From an uncultured Flavobacterium sp. (GTDB lineage: Bacteria; Bacteroidota; Bacteroidia; Flavobacteriales; Flavobacteriaceae), in NCBI RefSeq assembly GCF_946482535.1, contig NZ_CAMLRU010000047.1, positions 1 through 15,880 of the forward strand: a stretch of DNA of 15,880 nt, in the 5' to 3' direction. This document shows positions 1 to 7,049 of this stretch, one piece after another (the stretch's first letter is position 1; the number at the start of each line of letters is the position of its first letter). A model generated the notes under the pieces. The model made no database searches. It was not told the origin of the DNA and saw only the letters and a list, made by a program, of their open reading frames with translations. The position numbers and the translations under genes are program-made.

Positions 1-1347
1 GAAGCCGAAGCAGCAGAAAAAGGATTTTCAGACAAGAAAAAAACCTGGAAATTCAAAGCCGAAAACGTGCGCGATTTCGGAATTTCCACTTCCAGAAAGT
101 TTATTTATGATGCCATGGCGGTTAAAACCGGAAGTACCACTTCGATGGCGATTTCTTTGTATCCTAAAGAAGGTAATCCGCTTTGGGAAGAGTATTCAAC
201 CCGAATGGTAGCCCATACCTTAAAAAGCTATTCCAATTACACTTTTGATTATCCGTATCCGAAAGCCGTTTCAATAAATGCTCGTGACCAAGGAATGGAA
301 TATCCTATGATTTGCTGGAACTTTGGGCGTCCGGATGAATCGGGAAGGTATCCTGACCAAACCAAATACGGTATGTTAGGTGTAATTTGTCACGAAGTAG
401 GGCACAATTTCTTTCCGATGATTGTCAATTCTGATGAACGTCAATGGACTTGGATGGATGAAGGTTTGAACTCCTTTATGGAATATTTAGCCGAAAAAAC
501 ATTCGACCCTAATTTCCCGGTTAGACGCGGACCGGCCAAAAACATCATTCCATATATGAGTGGTGACCAAACCGGTTTAGAGCCTATTATGACCAATTCA
601 GAAAGTTTGCGTCAATTTGGAAACAATGCCTACGGAAAGCCGGCCACAGCCTTGAACATTTTGCGAGAAACCATTATGGGTCATGAGTTATTTGATTACG
701 CGTTTAAAACATACGCTAATCGTTGGAAGTTTAAACATCCGACACCGGAAGATTTTTTCAGAACGATGGAAGATGCTTCGGCAGTTGATTTAGATTGGTT
801 CTGGCGCGGCTGGTTTTATACCACAGATTACAATGATATCGGAATTAAAGAAGTAAAAAAATATTTTGTAAGCAATGAAGCTTCGAAAGAGGTAAGTGAC
901 TTTATGAAAACCAGACGCCGCAGAGATTCTCGCAACGGTCCGATGGTTTATATGATAGCGGAAGGCAGTACTTCATACAAACCGGAATTGAATAAGCCAT
1001 TTAAAATTGAGGATTTTCAAGCCTTGGATGAATATGTGAATAAAAACTTCAGCGCTGAAGAAAAAGCCAAATTAAACGAACCAAAATATTTTTACCAAGT
1101 GACATTTGATAAGCCGGGCGGATTGGTGATGCCGATTATTGTTGAAATTACCTTTGAAGATGGTACTACGGAGAATCATTATTTTCCGGCGCAGATATGG
1201 CGAATGAATGACAAAGAAGTCAATCGAACTTTTGCTACTAAAAAAGTGGTAACCAAAATTGTGGTTGATCCCAAGGAGGAAACAGCCGATATTGACACTT
1301 CAAATAATTCTTGGCCAAAAACCGCTGAAAAATCAAAATTTGATTAG
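1..1347 (+). CDS. M1 family zinc metallopeptidase, C-terminal part (5' end outside window)
   Basis: The reading frame is open from base 1, so the start lies upstream; the GTG at 67 is an internal codon, not the start. About 448 codons are present. The zinc site of M1 aminopeptidases is visible: HEVGH at 391-405 and, exactly 18 residues further on, the third ligand Glu in DEGLN (460-462). A GMEYP motif at 292-306 stands where the family has its GxMEN exopeptidase motif. Known of the family: it removes N-terminal residues from peptides using one catalytic zinc, and in Bacteroidota such proteins are usually exported. The signal peptide cannot be checked here. The C-terminal third holds the helical and beta domains that follow the catalytic core in M1 enzymes. 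The next gene starts 45 bp downstream. The family is secure; substrate and location are inferred. Confidence 0.9.
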   Translation, partial: EAEAAEKGFSDKKKTWKFKAENVRDFGISTSRKFIYDAMAVKTGSTTSMAISLYPKEGNPLWEEYSTRMVAHTLKSYSNYTFDYPYPKAVSINARDQGMEYPMICWNFGRPDESGRYPDQTKYGMLGVICHEVGHNFFPMIVNSDERQWTWMDEGLNSFMEYLAEKTFDPNFPVRRGPAKNIIPYMSGDQTGLEPIMTNSESLRQFGNNAYGKPATALNILRETIMGHELFDYAFKTYANRWKFKHPTPEDFFRTMEDASAVDLDWFWRGWFYTTDYNDIGIKEVKKYFVSNEASKEVSDFMKTRRRRDSRNGPMVYMIAEGSTSYKPELNKPFKIEDFQALDEYVNKNFSAEEKAKLNEPKYFYQVTFDKPGGLVMPIIVEITFEDGTTENHYFPAQIWRMNDKEVNRTFATKKVVTKIVVDPKEETADIDTSNNSWPKTAEKSKFD

Positions 1348-1357
1348 CAGAACTTTG

Positions 1358-1365
1358 TAACTTTG
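1358..1365 (+). promoter_or_regulatory. Candidate Bacteroidota -7 element upstream of tatA
   Basis: TAACTTTG matches the Bacteroidota housekeeping -7 consensus TAnnTTTG and lies 27 bp before the tatA ATG, which fits a short leader. A TTTG at 1339-1342 is only 15 bp upstream, shorter than the usual 17-23 bp for a -33 box, so the -33 partner is doubtful. It would let tatA and the PAP2 gene be transcribed separately from the peptidase. Confidence 0.4.
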
Positions 1366-1392
1366 CAACTTCATAATTAAGCAATTCAGTAT

Positions 1393-1716
1393 ATGTTTGG
1401 AATAGGCGGTGGCGAATTAATTTTTATCATTTTTATTGCGTTAATGCTTTTCGGCTCAGATAAGATTCCCGAAATTGCCCGTACGCTCGGTAAAATAATG
1501 GCGCAGTTGAAAAACGCCACCAATGACATCAAATCAGAGATTCAAAAAAGTGCCGATGTTCAGGAAATTAACAGCTCAGTAAAAGAATTGACTTCAACCT
1601 TTACCGACGAAGTGGATAAAGTAAAAAGCAATGTTTCCGATAACATTTTGCCCGAAATCAACAAAGCTGCTGAAGACTTAGAATCGATGTCGGGACCTAT
1701 CAAACGCCAATTCTAA
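1393..1716 (+). CDS. tatA: Sec-independent protein translocase subunit, TatA/TatE/TatB family
   Basis: A 107-residue protein with Tat A/B architecture: a very short N-terminus, a single membrane segment (about residues 6-20), the conserved FG hinge followed by an amphipathic helix rich in Lys and Ile (about 21-45), and a charged, probably disordered or helical tail. Known role: TatA oligomers form the conduit through which folded twin-arginine substrates cross the cytoplasmic membrane, together with TatC. No tatC is in the window. The residue after the membrane segment and the overall length do not clearly separate TatA from TatB; the sequence reads more like TatA. Its stop codon is followed with no gap by the ATG of the PAP2 phosphatase, so the two are almost certainly cotranscribed and perhaps translationally coupled. 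Confidence 0.85.
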   Translation: MFGIGGGELIFIIFIALMLFGSDKIPEIARTLGKIMAQLKNATNDIKSEIQKSADVQEINSSVKELTSTFTDEVDKVKSNVSDNILPEINKAAEDLESMSGPIKRQF

Positions 1717-2274
1717 ATGCTTGAAAAAATAATTGACCTCGACAAAGAGTTATTGGTTTTTCTGAACGGTTTAGGTTCTGAACACTGGGATTGGTTATGG
1801 TTAATTATCACCAAACAACTCAATTGGGCACCAATATTTTTATTCGTTTTTTATTTGTTGCAAAAGAAAATCGGCTGGAAAAACTTCGGCTATTATGTGC
1901 TTTTTATAGCCGTAATGATTCTCATTTGCGACCAAACGGTGAATCTTTTCAAATACAGCTTTGAACGCTTGCGTCCTTGCAACGATTTAGAGATTAAGCA
2001 TTTGCTTCGATTGGTAAAAACCAGCAGTTCGTTTAGTTTTTTCTCCGGGCATGCGACCAATTCGATGGCTAGTACGGTGTTGACCTTTATGATTTTAAAA
2101 CGATACTACAAGCACGCTTATCTGTTGTTTTTATTCCCGCTTATTTTCGCTTACAGCAGAATATATTTGGGCTTGCATTTTCCGACAGATATTTTAACCG
2201 GTTATACTTTCGGAGCTGTTGCGGGATTTGTAGGTTACAAATTATATACAAAGTACATTCTTCGTACTTCGTAA
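1717..2274 (+). CDS. PAP2-family membrane phosphatase (undecaprenyl-diphosphatase or lipid phosphatase type)
   Basis: This 185-residue protein is strongly hydrophobic, with about five membrane segments. It carries all three motifs of the PAP2/acid-phosphatase superfamily: K-x6-RP at residues 79-87, a SGH triad at 110-112, and SR-x5-H-x3-D at 147-158. The two His residues and the Arg residues are the known phosphohistidine catalytic set. Members dephosphorylate lipid-linked phosphates such as undecaprenyl diphosphate, phosphatidylglycerol phosphate or lipid A on the periplasmic side. The sequence alone does not fix the substrate; recycling of undecaprenyl diphosphate is a reasonable guess, not a demonstration. 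The gene begins on the base after the tatA stop codon and converges on the O-methyltransferase gene with only 16 bp between them and no clear hairpin terminator. Confidence 0.88.
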   Translation: MLEKIIDLDKELLVFLNGLGSEHWDWLWLIITKQLNWAPIFLFVFYLLQKKIGWKNFGYYVLFIAVMILICDQTVNLFKYSFERLRPCNDLEIKHLLRLVKTSSSFSFFSGHATNSMASTVLTFMILKRYYKHAYLLFLFPLIFAYSRIYLGLHFPTDILTGYTFGAVAGFVGYKLYTKYILRTS

Positions 2275-2290
2275 TTTGTACTTCAAACTT

Positions 2291-2932
2291 TTACTTTACG
2301 CGGGAAACCGTTAAACCATCACGTATCGGTAGCAAAACTGTTTCAACTCTGTCGTCGTTTTTTAATAATTCGTTGTAGGCCATAATGAGTTTAGTGGTTT
2401 TATCATTGGGCTTAACTTCTTCTAAAACTTTGCCACTCCATAATACATTGTCTGATAAGATAATACCGCCTTTGTTCATGATGGGCAATACCAAATGGAA
2501 GTAGTTAATATAATTGTCCTTATCGGCATCAATAAAAACCAAATCGTATTTTTTATCTAAAGTCGGAATAATATCAATCGCACTTCCCAAATGTTGTATG
2601 ATTTGATTTCCCCAAGTACTTCGGTCAAAATATTTTCGCTGAAAATCGACCAATTCTTCATTCACATCAATGGTGTCAATGGTTCCGTTTTCGGCCAAAC
2701 CTTCCGCCATACATAAGGTTGCATAACCGGTATAGGTTCCAATTTCCAACACATGAATCGGATGGATAATTTTAGACAACATGCTCAAAACTCTTCCCTG
2801 AAAATGTCCGCTCAACATTCGTGGTTGCAGAATTTTTTGATAGGTTTCTTTGTTGAGTTGCGCCAATAATTCTGGTTCGTTTTCTGAATGTAAGGCCACA
2901 TAATCTTCTAATTCGTCGGAGAGGAAATGCAT
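2291..2932 (-). CDS. Class I SAM-dependent O-methyltransferase (catechol/caffeoyl-CoA O-methyltransferase-like)
   Basis: This is a 213-residue protein if started at the ATG at 2932. An ATG 15 bp upstream (2947) is in frame but adds only MKLIL and falls near the predicted transcription start, so the inner ATG is preferred. The SAM-binding glycine motif LEIGTYTG is at residues 62-69. FIDADK at 133-138 and SDNVLW at 160-165 carry the Asp/Asn residues that hold the catalytic divalent metal in the methyltransf_3 (caffeoyl-CoA OMT) family. Known chemistry is metal-dependent methyl transfer from SAM to a hydroxyl of catechol-like acceptors. The natural acceptor in this organism cannot be told from sequence. 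The gene stands alone, convergent with the PAP2 gene and divergent from rlmN. Confidence 0.88.
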   Translation of the reverse strand: MHFLSDELEDYVALHSENEPELLAQLNKETYQKILQPRMLSGHFQGRVLSMLSKIIHPIHVLEIGTYTGYATLCMAEGLAENGTIDTIDVNEELVDFQRKYFDRSTWGNQIIQHLGSAIDIIPTLDKKYDLVFIDADKDNYINYFHLVLPIMNKGGIILSDNVLWSGKVLEEVKPNDKTTKLIMAYNELLKNDDRVETVLLPIRDGLTVSRVK

Positions 2933-2952
2933 AAGGATAAGTTTCAAAAAGT

Positions 2953-2984
2953 CAAAATTACAAATTCCAAAATTAGTATGTCAA
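2953..2984 (-). promoter_or_regulatory. Candidate promoter for the O-methyltransferase gene
   Basis: Read on the minus strand, TTG (complement of 2982-2984) is followed after 21 nt by TAATTTTG (complement of 2953-2960). This fits the flavobacterial TTG/17-23/TAnnTTTG pattern. Transcription would begin about 15 nt before the ATG at 2932. A second TAATTTTG at 2968-2975 is an alternative -7 box. Confidence 0.5.
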
Positions 2985-2993
2985 CTTTATGAC

Positions 2994-3001
2994 TAACTTT
3001 G
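2994..3001 (+). promoter_or_regulatory. Candidate -7 element of rlmN, only 4 nt before the ATG
   Basis: TAACTTTG matches TAnnTTTG exactly and ends 4 nt before the rlmN ATG at 3006. A transcript starting the usual few bases after the box would have no or almost no 5' leader. No TTG lies at the proper -33 distance, so the box could be fortuitous. Confidence 0.4.
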
Positions 3002-3005
3002 CCGC

Positions 3006-4046
3006 ATGGAAATCGAGAAAAAAGACATCCGAAGTTTAACCAAAGCCCAATTGCGCGATTTTTTTGTGGCCAATGGCGATAAAGCTTTTCGAGGCAATCA
3101 AGTGTATGAATGGTTGTGGAGCAAAGCTTCGCACAGTTTTGAAGATATGACCAACGTGTCAAAAGAAACCCGCGCCATGCTCGAAAATAACTTTGTAATC
3201 AACCATATTAAGGTTGACCAAATGCAACGCAGCGAAGACGGAACGGTAAAAAATGCTGTGCGTTTGCATGACGGGTTAATCGTTGAAAGTGTTTTGATTC
3301 CCACGGAAACCAGAACTACTGCTTGTGTTTCGAGCCAAGTAGGTTGTAGTTTGGATTGTAATTTTTGCGCCACAGCACGTTTAAAAAGAATGCGAAATCT
3401 GGAACCGGGAGAAATCTACGACCAAGTGGTAGCAATCGACCGAGAAAGCCGTTTGTATTACAATCGTCCGCTTTCGAATATCGTTTTTATGGGTATGGGC
3501 GAACCTTTGATGAATTACAATAACGTAATGAAAGCCATTGGCATGATTACTTCGGAAGAAGGTATGGGCATGTCGCCTAAACGAATTACAGTTTCTACTT
3601 CGGGCGTTTCCAAAATGATTAAAAAAATGGCGGATGATGAGGTTAAGTTTAAATTAGCAGTATCGTTGCATTCGGCTATTGAAGAAACCCGAAATCGCAT
3701 TATGCCTTTCACCAAAAAATTCCCTTTGCCCGAATTAAAAGAAGCCTTACAGTATTGGTACCAAAAAACCAAAAGCAAAGTTACCTACGAATATGTAGTT
3801 TGGAAAGGCATTAACGACGACAAAGCCTCTATTGATGCGCTGGTAAAATTCTGCAAATATGTACCGTGTAAAGTCAATTTAATCGAATACAACCCTATAG
3901 ACGACAGCGAATTTCAACAAGCGTCAGACCAAGCCATTGACAATTATATCAAAGCTTTGGAGCGCCATGATATTGTGGCCAAAGTGCGTCGCAGTCGCGG
4001 AAAAGATATTGATGCCGCCTGTGGTCAATTGGCCAATAAATCATAA
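3006..4046 (+). CDS. rlmN: Dual-specificity RNA methyltransferase RlmN (23S rRNA A2503 / tRNA A37 C2-methyladenine)
   Basis: This 346-residue radical-SAM protein has the usual RlmN length. The 4Fe-4S ligands form C-x3-C-x2-C at Cys114, Cys118 and Cys121. Cys339, in the C-terminal ACGQL segment, matches the mechanistic Cys that forms the methylated thioether intermediate with the RNA. The GEP stretch in MGMGEPLMNY and the downstream STSG are typical SAM-binding segments of the family. Known function: C2 methylation of A2503 in 23S rRNA and of A37 in some tRNAs, supporting translation fidelity; it differs from the resistance paralogue Cfr. Nothing in the sequence suggests Cfr, and the chromosomal context supports the housekeeping enzyme. 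The gene is monocistronic: it has its own promoter region and is followed by a perfect palindromic terminator. Confidence 0.95.
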   Translation: MEIEKKDIRSLTKAQLRDFFVANGDKAFRGNQVYEWLWSKASHSFEDMTNVSKETRAMLENNFVINHIKVDQMQRSEDGTVKNAVRLHDGLIVESVLIPTETRTTACVSSQVGCSLDCNFCATARLKRMRNLEPGEIYDQVVAIDRESRLYYNRPLSNIVFMGMGEPLMNYNNVMKAIGMITSEEGMGMSPKRITVSTSGVSKMIKKMADDEVKFKLAVSLHSAIEETRNRIMPFTKKFPLPELKEALQYWYQKTKSKVTYEYVVWKGINDDKASIDALVKFCKYVPCKVNLIEYNPIDDSEFQQASDQAIDNYIKALERHDIVAKVRRSRGKDIDAACGQLANKS

Positions 4047-4047
4047 A

Positions 4048-4080
4048 AAAAGCTCCCAAATTTGGGAGCTTCTTCTTTTT
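4048..4080. terminator. Bidirectional intrinsic terminator between rlmN and the lipoprotein gene
   Basis: A perfect 20-bp palindrome (4051-4070, core GCTCCC/GGGAGC) is flanked by an A run on the left and a T-rich run on the right, so it can terminate transcription arriving from both convergent genes. Confidence 0.85.
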
Positions 4081-4100
4081 ATAACTAAGTTCAAATAAAA

Positions 4101-4934
4101 TTAATTTCCTAAGGTAATGGTGGTTGTTGTACCATTAATGGTCAAAGTGGCTTGGTTGTCACAGTCACCATTTCCGTAATCTAAAGTCGCAGTATTGTTG
4201 GTTCCAACAGTAGTCACAACACCACTCACAATGTGCGGACAATCGGCTTCCACTCTTAAAGGTGTGGTGATGGTTGAAGTTCTGGTTCCTGCCGGAAAAG
4301 TGGTGGTCCAACTTCCGGAAATCGAGAACACATTATCAGCCCAAACCATTGGAGTGTCAAATCCTTCAATCATTTCTCTTACTCGGTTTCCTTCTCTGTG
4401 GTACACATTTCCGTTAGGGAAAGTCAAGGTCATATCAATAGACATATTTGCTACCGGATGAGCAGCGGCTAAAGTTGCCGTACTTTGAAAACTTCTCACT
4501 ATGGTTCTGTTGCCTTCAATTAAAATATCGTTGTGGTGGAAATCAACAAAACTGTAACTAATGGTATGGGATGGTGTATCAAAATTCAGACTACCGCTTA
4601 CGATGATAGTTCCATCGATAACATTTCCGTTTGGTAACGTACAATTGTCAAAAGTTACAGTTCTGGTCCAAGTAGTTGCGGTTAATTGGATGTCAACGGT
4701 AGCACAAGGCGGTAGTGCTTGTGTTTGAAAATCGCTGTTTTTTCCGGCGCCGGGATTGGCTTGAAGGGCAAATTGATCTTCGGCAATTTTGGCTACATCT
4801 TCGGTGGCCATGTCAATTTTGGCACTGACTTTAGCATCGCTTAATTCAGTTGATGTGCTATTGCTCTCATCTTTACTACAACTTAGGATGAACATTGATA
4901 ATGTTACTCCTAATACGAGGTTTTTAATTTTCAT
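4101..4934 (-). CDS. Uncharacterised lipoprotein
   Basis: A 277-residue protein of unknown function. The N-terminus is a lipoprotein signal peptide with lipobox ILSC, so Cys19 would be lipidated. It is followed by Ser-Lys-Asp-Glu-Ser, an acidic stretch like the signals that send some Bacteroidota lipoproteins to the cell surface (inference). The mature protein is Thr-rich and predicted mostly beta. Two segments look alike: residues near FDNCTLPNGNVIDGTIIV, and the C-terminal DYGNGDCDNQATLTING. In both, a beta strand leads into an Asn/Asp-Cys loop and then a Gly-x-Ile or Thr-Ile-Asn-Gly strand, which suggests a duplicated domain with disulphide-capable Cys residues. The gene is monocistronic and ends at the terminator shared with rlmN. 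I do not recognise a named domain; binding or adhesion is possible but unsupported. Confidence 0.8.
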   Translation of the reverse strand: MKIKNLVLGVTLSMFILSCSKDESNSTSTELSDAKVSAKIDMATEDVAKIAEDQFALQANPGAGKNSDFQTQALPPCATVDIQLTATTWTRTVTFDNCTLPNGNVIDGTIIVSGSLNFDTPSHTISYSFVDFHHNDILIEGNRTIVRSFQSTATLAAAHPVANMSIDMTLTFPNGNVYHREGNRVREMIEGFDTPMVWADNVFSISGSWTTTFPAGTRTSTITTPLRVEADCPHIVSGVVTTVGTNNTATLDYGNGDCDNQATLTINGTTTTITLGN

Positions 4935-4989
4935 ATCTTTTAATTTTTTGGTTCCGAGGTTTGAATGTAATATACATAAAAGGTTTAAT

Positions 4990-4997
4990 CAAAGGTA
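4990..4997 (-). promoter_or_regulatory. Candidate -7 element of the lipoprotein gene
   Basis: The complement reads TACCTTTG, an exact TAnnTTTG match, 55 bp before the lipoprotein ATG. The nearest upstream TTTG is only 11 bp away, so no proper -33 box is visible. Confidence 0.35.
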
Positions 4998-5026
4998 AAT
5001 ATTTTTTTCAAACGGTTCCATTATCG

Positions 5027-5034
5027 TATCTTTG
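5027..5034 (+). promoter_or_regulatory. Candidate -7 element of the polyprenyl synthase gene
   Basis: TATCTTTG matches TAnnTTTG and lies 30 bp before the chosen ATG at 5065. It explains why the upstream in-frame TTG at 5032 should not be taken as a start: that TTG is part of this box and would not be transcribed. No clear -33 TTG is seen. Confidence 0.5.
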
Positions 5035-5064
5035 AATGCCCGATGGAACTCGGTGGTTATTTTA

Positions 5065-6045
5065 ATGAATATTACTTCGCAAATAAAAAAGCCTATTCAA
5101 GAGGAAATGGAACTTTTCGAGAAAAAGTTCTACGAGTCGATGACTTCTAAAGTGGCGCTTTTAAACAGAATCACTTATTATATTGTCAACCGAAAAGGAA
5201 AGCAAATGCGACCAATGTTTGTTTTTTTGGTGGCCAAAATGCTTTCTGAAAAAGGCGAAGTCAACGAAAGAACTTATCGCGGTGCTTCGGTAATCGAATT
5301 AATTCACACGGCAACTTTAGTACATGATGACGTGGTAGATGACAGCAATCGCCGCCGCGGATTTTTCTCCATCAATGCGTTGTGGAAAAACAAAATTGCG
5401 GTTTTGGTTGGCGATTATTTATTGTCAAAAGGATTATTGCTCTCTATAGACCATGGCGATTTTGATTTGCTTAGAATTATTTCTGTCGCTGTTCGTGAAA
5501 TGAGTGAAGGAGAATTACTCCAAATAGAAAAAGCCCGTCGCTTAGATATCGTAGAAGAAGTTTACTATGAAATTATCCGTAAAAAAACTGCGACTTTAAT
5601 TGCGTCATGTTGTGCGCTTGGCGCCAAATCTGTCTCAGAAGATGAGGTTCAGGTAGAAGCCATGCGAAAATTCGGGGAGCTTATCGGAATGGCTTTCCAA
5701 ATCAAAGACGATTTATTTGATTATACTGATGACGCCATTGGTAAACCTACCGGAATCGATATCAAAGAACAAAAAATGACTTTGCCGTTGATTCATGCTT
5801 TAAATAATTGTTCCGATAAAGAAAAAAGCTGGTGCATCAATTCGATTAAAAACCACAACAAAGACAAAAAGCGCGTTAAGGAAGTCATCCAATTTGTAAA
5901 AGACAAAAACGGCTTGCACTATGCCGAACAAAAAATGATGCAATTCCAACAAGAAGCCTTGCAAATCCTCGCCAACTTTCCGCAATCTGAATTCAGAGAT
6001 GCACTTTCACTCATGGTGAATTATGTGATTGAAAGGAAAAAGTAA
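5065..6045 (+). CDS. Long-chain trans-polyprenyl diphosphate synthase (IspB/IspA-type)
   Basis: This is a 326-residue protein starting at the ATG at 5065; an in-frame TTG at 5032 lies inside the likely promoter. Both Asp-rich motifs of trans-prenyl synthases are present: DDVVD at residues 88-92 followed by the Arg cluster NRRRG, and DDLFD at 215-219 in the QIKDDLFDY context, then GKPTGIDIKEQKMTLP. These bind the Mg-diphosphates of the allylic substrate and of isopentenyl diphosphate. Small residues (Thr, Ala) rather than aromatic ones precede the first motif, which is known to allow long products. Flavobacteria make menaquinone-6, so the side-chain precursor hexaprenyl diphosphate is a plausible product, but chain length is inferred. 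The gene has its own promoter region, divergent from the lipoprotein gene. Confidence 0.9.
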   Translation: MNITSQIKKPIQEEMELFEKKFYESMTSKVALLNRITYYIVNRKGKQMRPMFVFLVAKMLSEKGEVNERTYRGASVIELIHTATLVHDDVVDDSNRRRGFFSINALWKNKIAVLVGDYLLSKGLLLSIDHGDFDLLRIISVAVREMSEGELLQIEKARRLDIVEEVYYEIIRKKTATLIASCCALGAKSVSEDEVQVEAMRKFGELIGMAFQIKDDLFDYTDDAIGKPTGIDIKEQKMTLPLIHALNNCSDKEKSWCINSIKNHNKDKKRVKEVIQFVKDKNGLHYAEQKMMQFQQEALQILANFPQSEFRDALSLMVNYVIERKK

Positions 6046-6075
6046 AAAAAAAATTCATAGGCTGTTTTTTTGATA

Positions 6076-6101
6076 CAACCATTTTGCTTTGATTTCCGTC
6101 T
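6076..6101 (+). promoter_or_regulatory. Candidate ECF-sigma promoter of the DUF5694-like gene
   Basis: CAACC (6076-6080), 16 nt, then CGTCT (6097-6101), resembling the AAC-containing -35 and CGTC-type -10 boxes of ECF sigma factors. The end of the -10 box is 37 bp before the ATG. The same arrangement precedes the ECF sigma gene at 6995-7020, including an ATTTT directly after the CAACC. Confidence 0.6.
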
Positions 6102-6138
6102 TGTGTTTATCAAGTTTAATTAATCAAAAAAAATCAAA

Positions 6139-6981
6139 ATGAAAAAATCAATCTTATTCGGCTTTATTTTATTCTTAGTTATCGGGATTGCACAACAAAG
6201 CAATAGTAAAACGCCATCTTCTTTCTTCCCCAAAGAGAAAACCAAAGTTTTAATTGTGGGCACATTTCACTTCGATTATCCCAATTTAGACGCCATTAAA
6301 ACAGAAGACAACAATAAAATAGATGTTTTAAAAGAACCCAAAAAATCCGAAGTAACGGAATTGGTCAATTATATAAAAAAGTTTAAACCAACTAAGATTG
6401 CTATCGAAGCACGTCCCGAATGGAAAGCAGTTGAAAAGTTAAACCGGTATAAAAAAGGCGATTTCAGAAACGAAAGAGACGAAAGGTTTCAGTTAGGGAT
6501 GCGTTTGGCTAATGAATTGATGTTGGATACCATTTACAGTATTGATGTAGCCTCAATGGATGAGGATTTAGCCAAAATAGATTCGGTTTATACCAATAAA
6601 TTATTCAAAGATTTTGATTTTCAAAGCGATGATAAGTTTGTGAAAATGATTATTGATTGGTATACTTATGATGAAAAGTTGCCCAAGTCAACGAATCTTT
6701 TGAAATATTTTAAGCATTCGAATTCAAGAGAAGTTCACAACTTAACTTATGGAGCGTATTTAGTAGGCGATTTTAAACTGGATGATACCCGCGGAGCCGA
6801 TATTTTATCCGTTTGGTGGTACAACCGAAATTTGAGAATTTTTAGAAAAATACAACAGATGAATGCCGCTCCCGAAGATAGAATTTTGGTAATTATCGGA
6901 AATGGGCATGCCGCTATATTAAGAAATTTATTTGAGTCATCACCTGAATATCAGTTGGTTGAGTTGGATGGGTTAAAATAA
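6139..6981 (+). CDS. Exported DUF5694-like protein with TraB-like GxxH motifs
   Basis: This 280-residue protein has an N-terminal hydrophobic signal (about residues 4-19) with no lipobox Cys, so it is probably exported to the periplasm. Near the start of the mature part, VLIVGTFHF has a Gly-Thr-Phe-His (41-44) on a beta strand. Then comes a helical stretch and KIAIEARPEW with Glu90. Near the C-terminus IIGNGHAAIL gives a second Gly-x-Gly-His (His257). This GxxH / Glu / GxGH layout resembles the TraB/TIKI and EreA-like putative metal-dependent hydrolase fold. I recognise the family as DUF5694 from Bacteroidota, for which I know no proven function. It directly precedes the ECF sigma gene and shares its promoter type, so it is likely a member of that sigma factor's regulon. 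Hydrolase activity is inference. Confidence 0.75.
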   Translation: MKKSILFGFILFLVIGIAQQSNSKTPSSFFPKEKTKVLIVGTFHFDYPNLDAIKTEDNNKIDVLKEPKKSEVTELVNYIKKFKPTKIAIEARPEWKAVEKLNRYKKGDFRNERDERFQLGMRLANELMLDTIYSIDVASMDEDLAKIDSVYTNKLFKDFDFQSDDKFVKMIIDWYTYDEKLPKSTNLLKYFKHSNSREVHNLTYGAYLVGDFKLDDTRGADILSVWWYNRNLRIFRKIQQMNAAPEDRILVIIGNGHAAILRNLFESSPEYQLVELDGLK

Positions 6982-6994
6982 TTTACCTTTCATG

Positions 6995-7020
6995 CAACCA
7001 TTTTTAAACTATAATCGTCT
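6995..7020 (+). promoter_or_regulatory. Candidate autoregulated ECF promoter of the sigma factor gene
   Basis: CAACC (6995-6999), 16 nt, then CGTCT (7016-7020), ending 29 bp before the TTG start codon. It has the same boxes, the same spacer length and the same ATTTT after the first box as the element at 6076-6101. ECF sigma factors very often activate their own promoter, which supports the reading. Confidence 0.65.
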
Positions 7021-7049
7021 ATGCTGACAGAAACACTAACCAAAAAGTT

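Noticed and set aside
2275..2290. Terminator between the PAP2 and O-methyltransferase genes
   Set aside because: The 16-bp gap has repeated GTACTTC words but no stem with a T tract.
2944..3162. 72-codon minus-strand frame spanning the rlmN start
   Set aside because: It overlaps the conserved start of rlmN and the divergent promoter region; the composition is not protein-like.
5032..5064. N-terminal extension of the polyprenyl synthase from a TTG start
   Set aside because: The TTG lies inside the TATCTTTG -7 box, so it would not be on the mRNA; the ATG at 5065 gives a normal family N-terminus.
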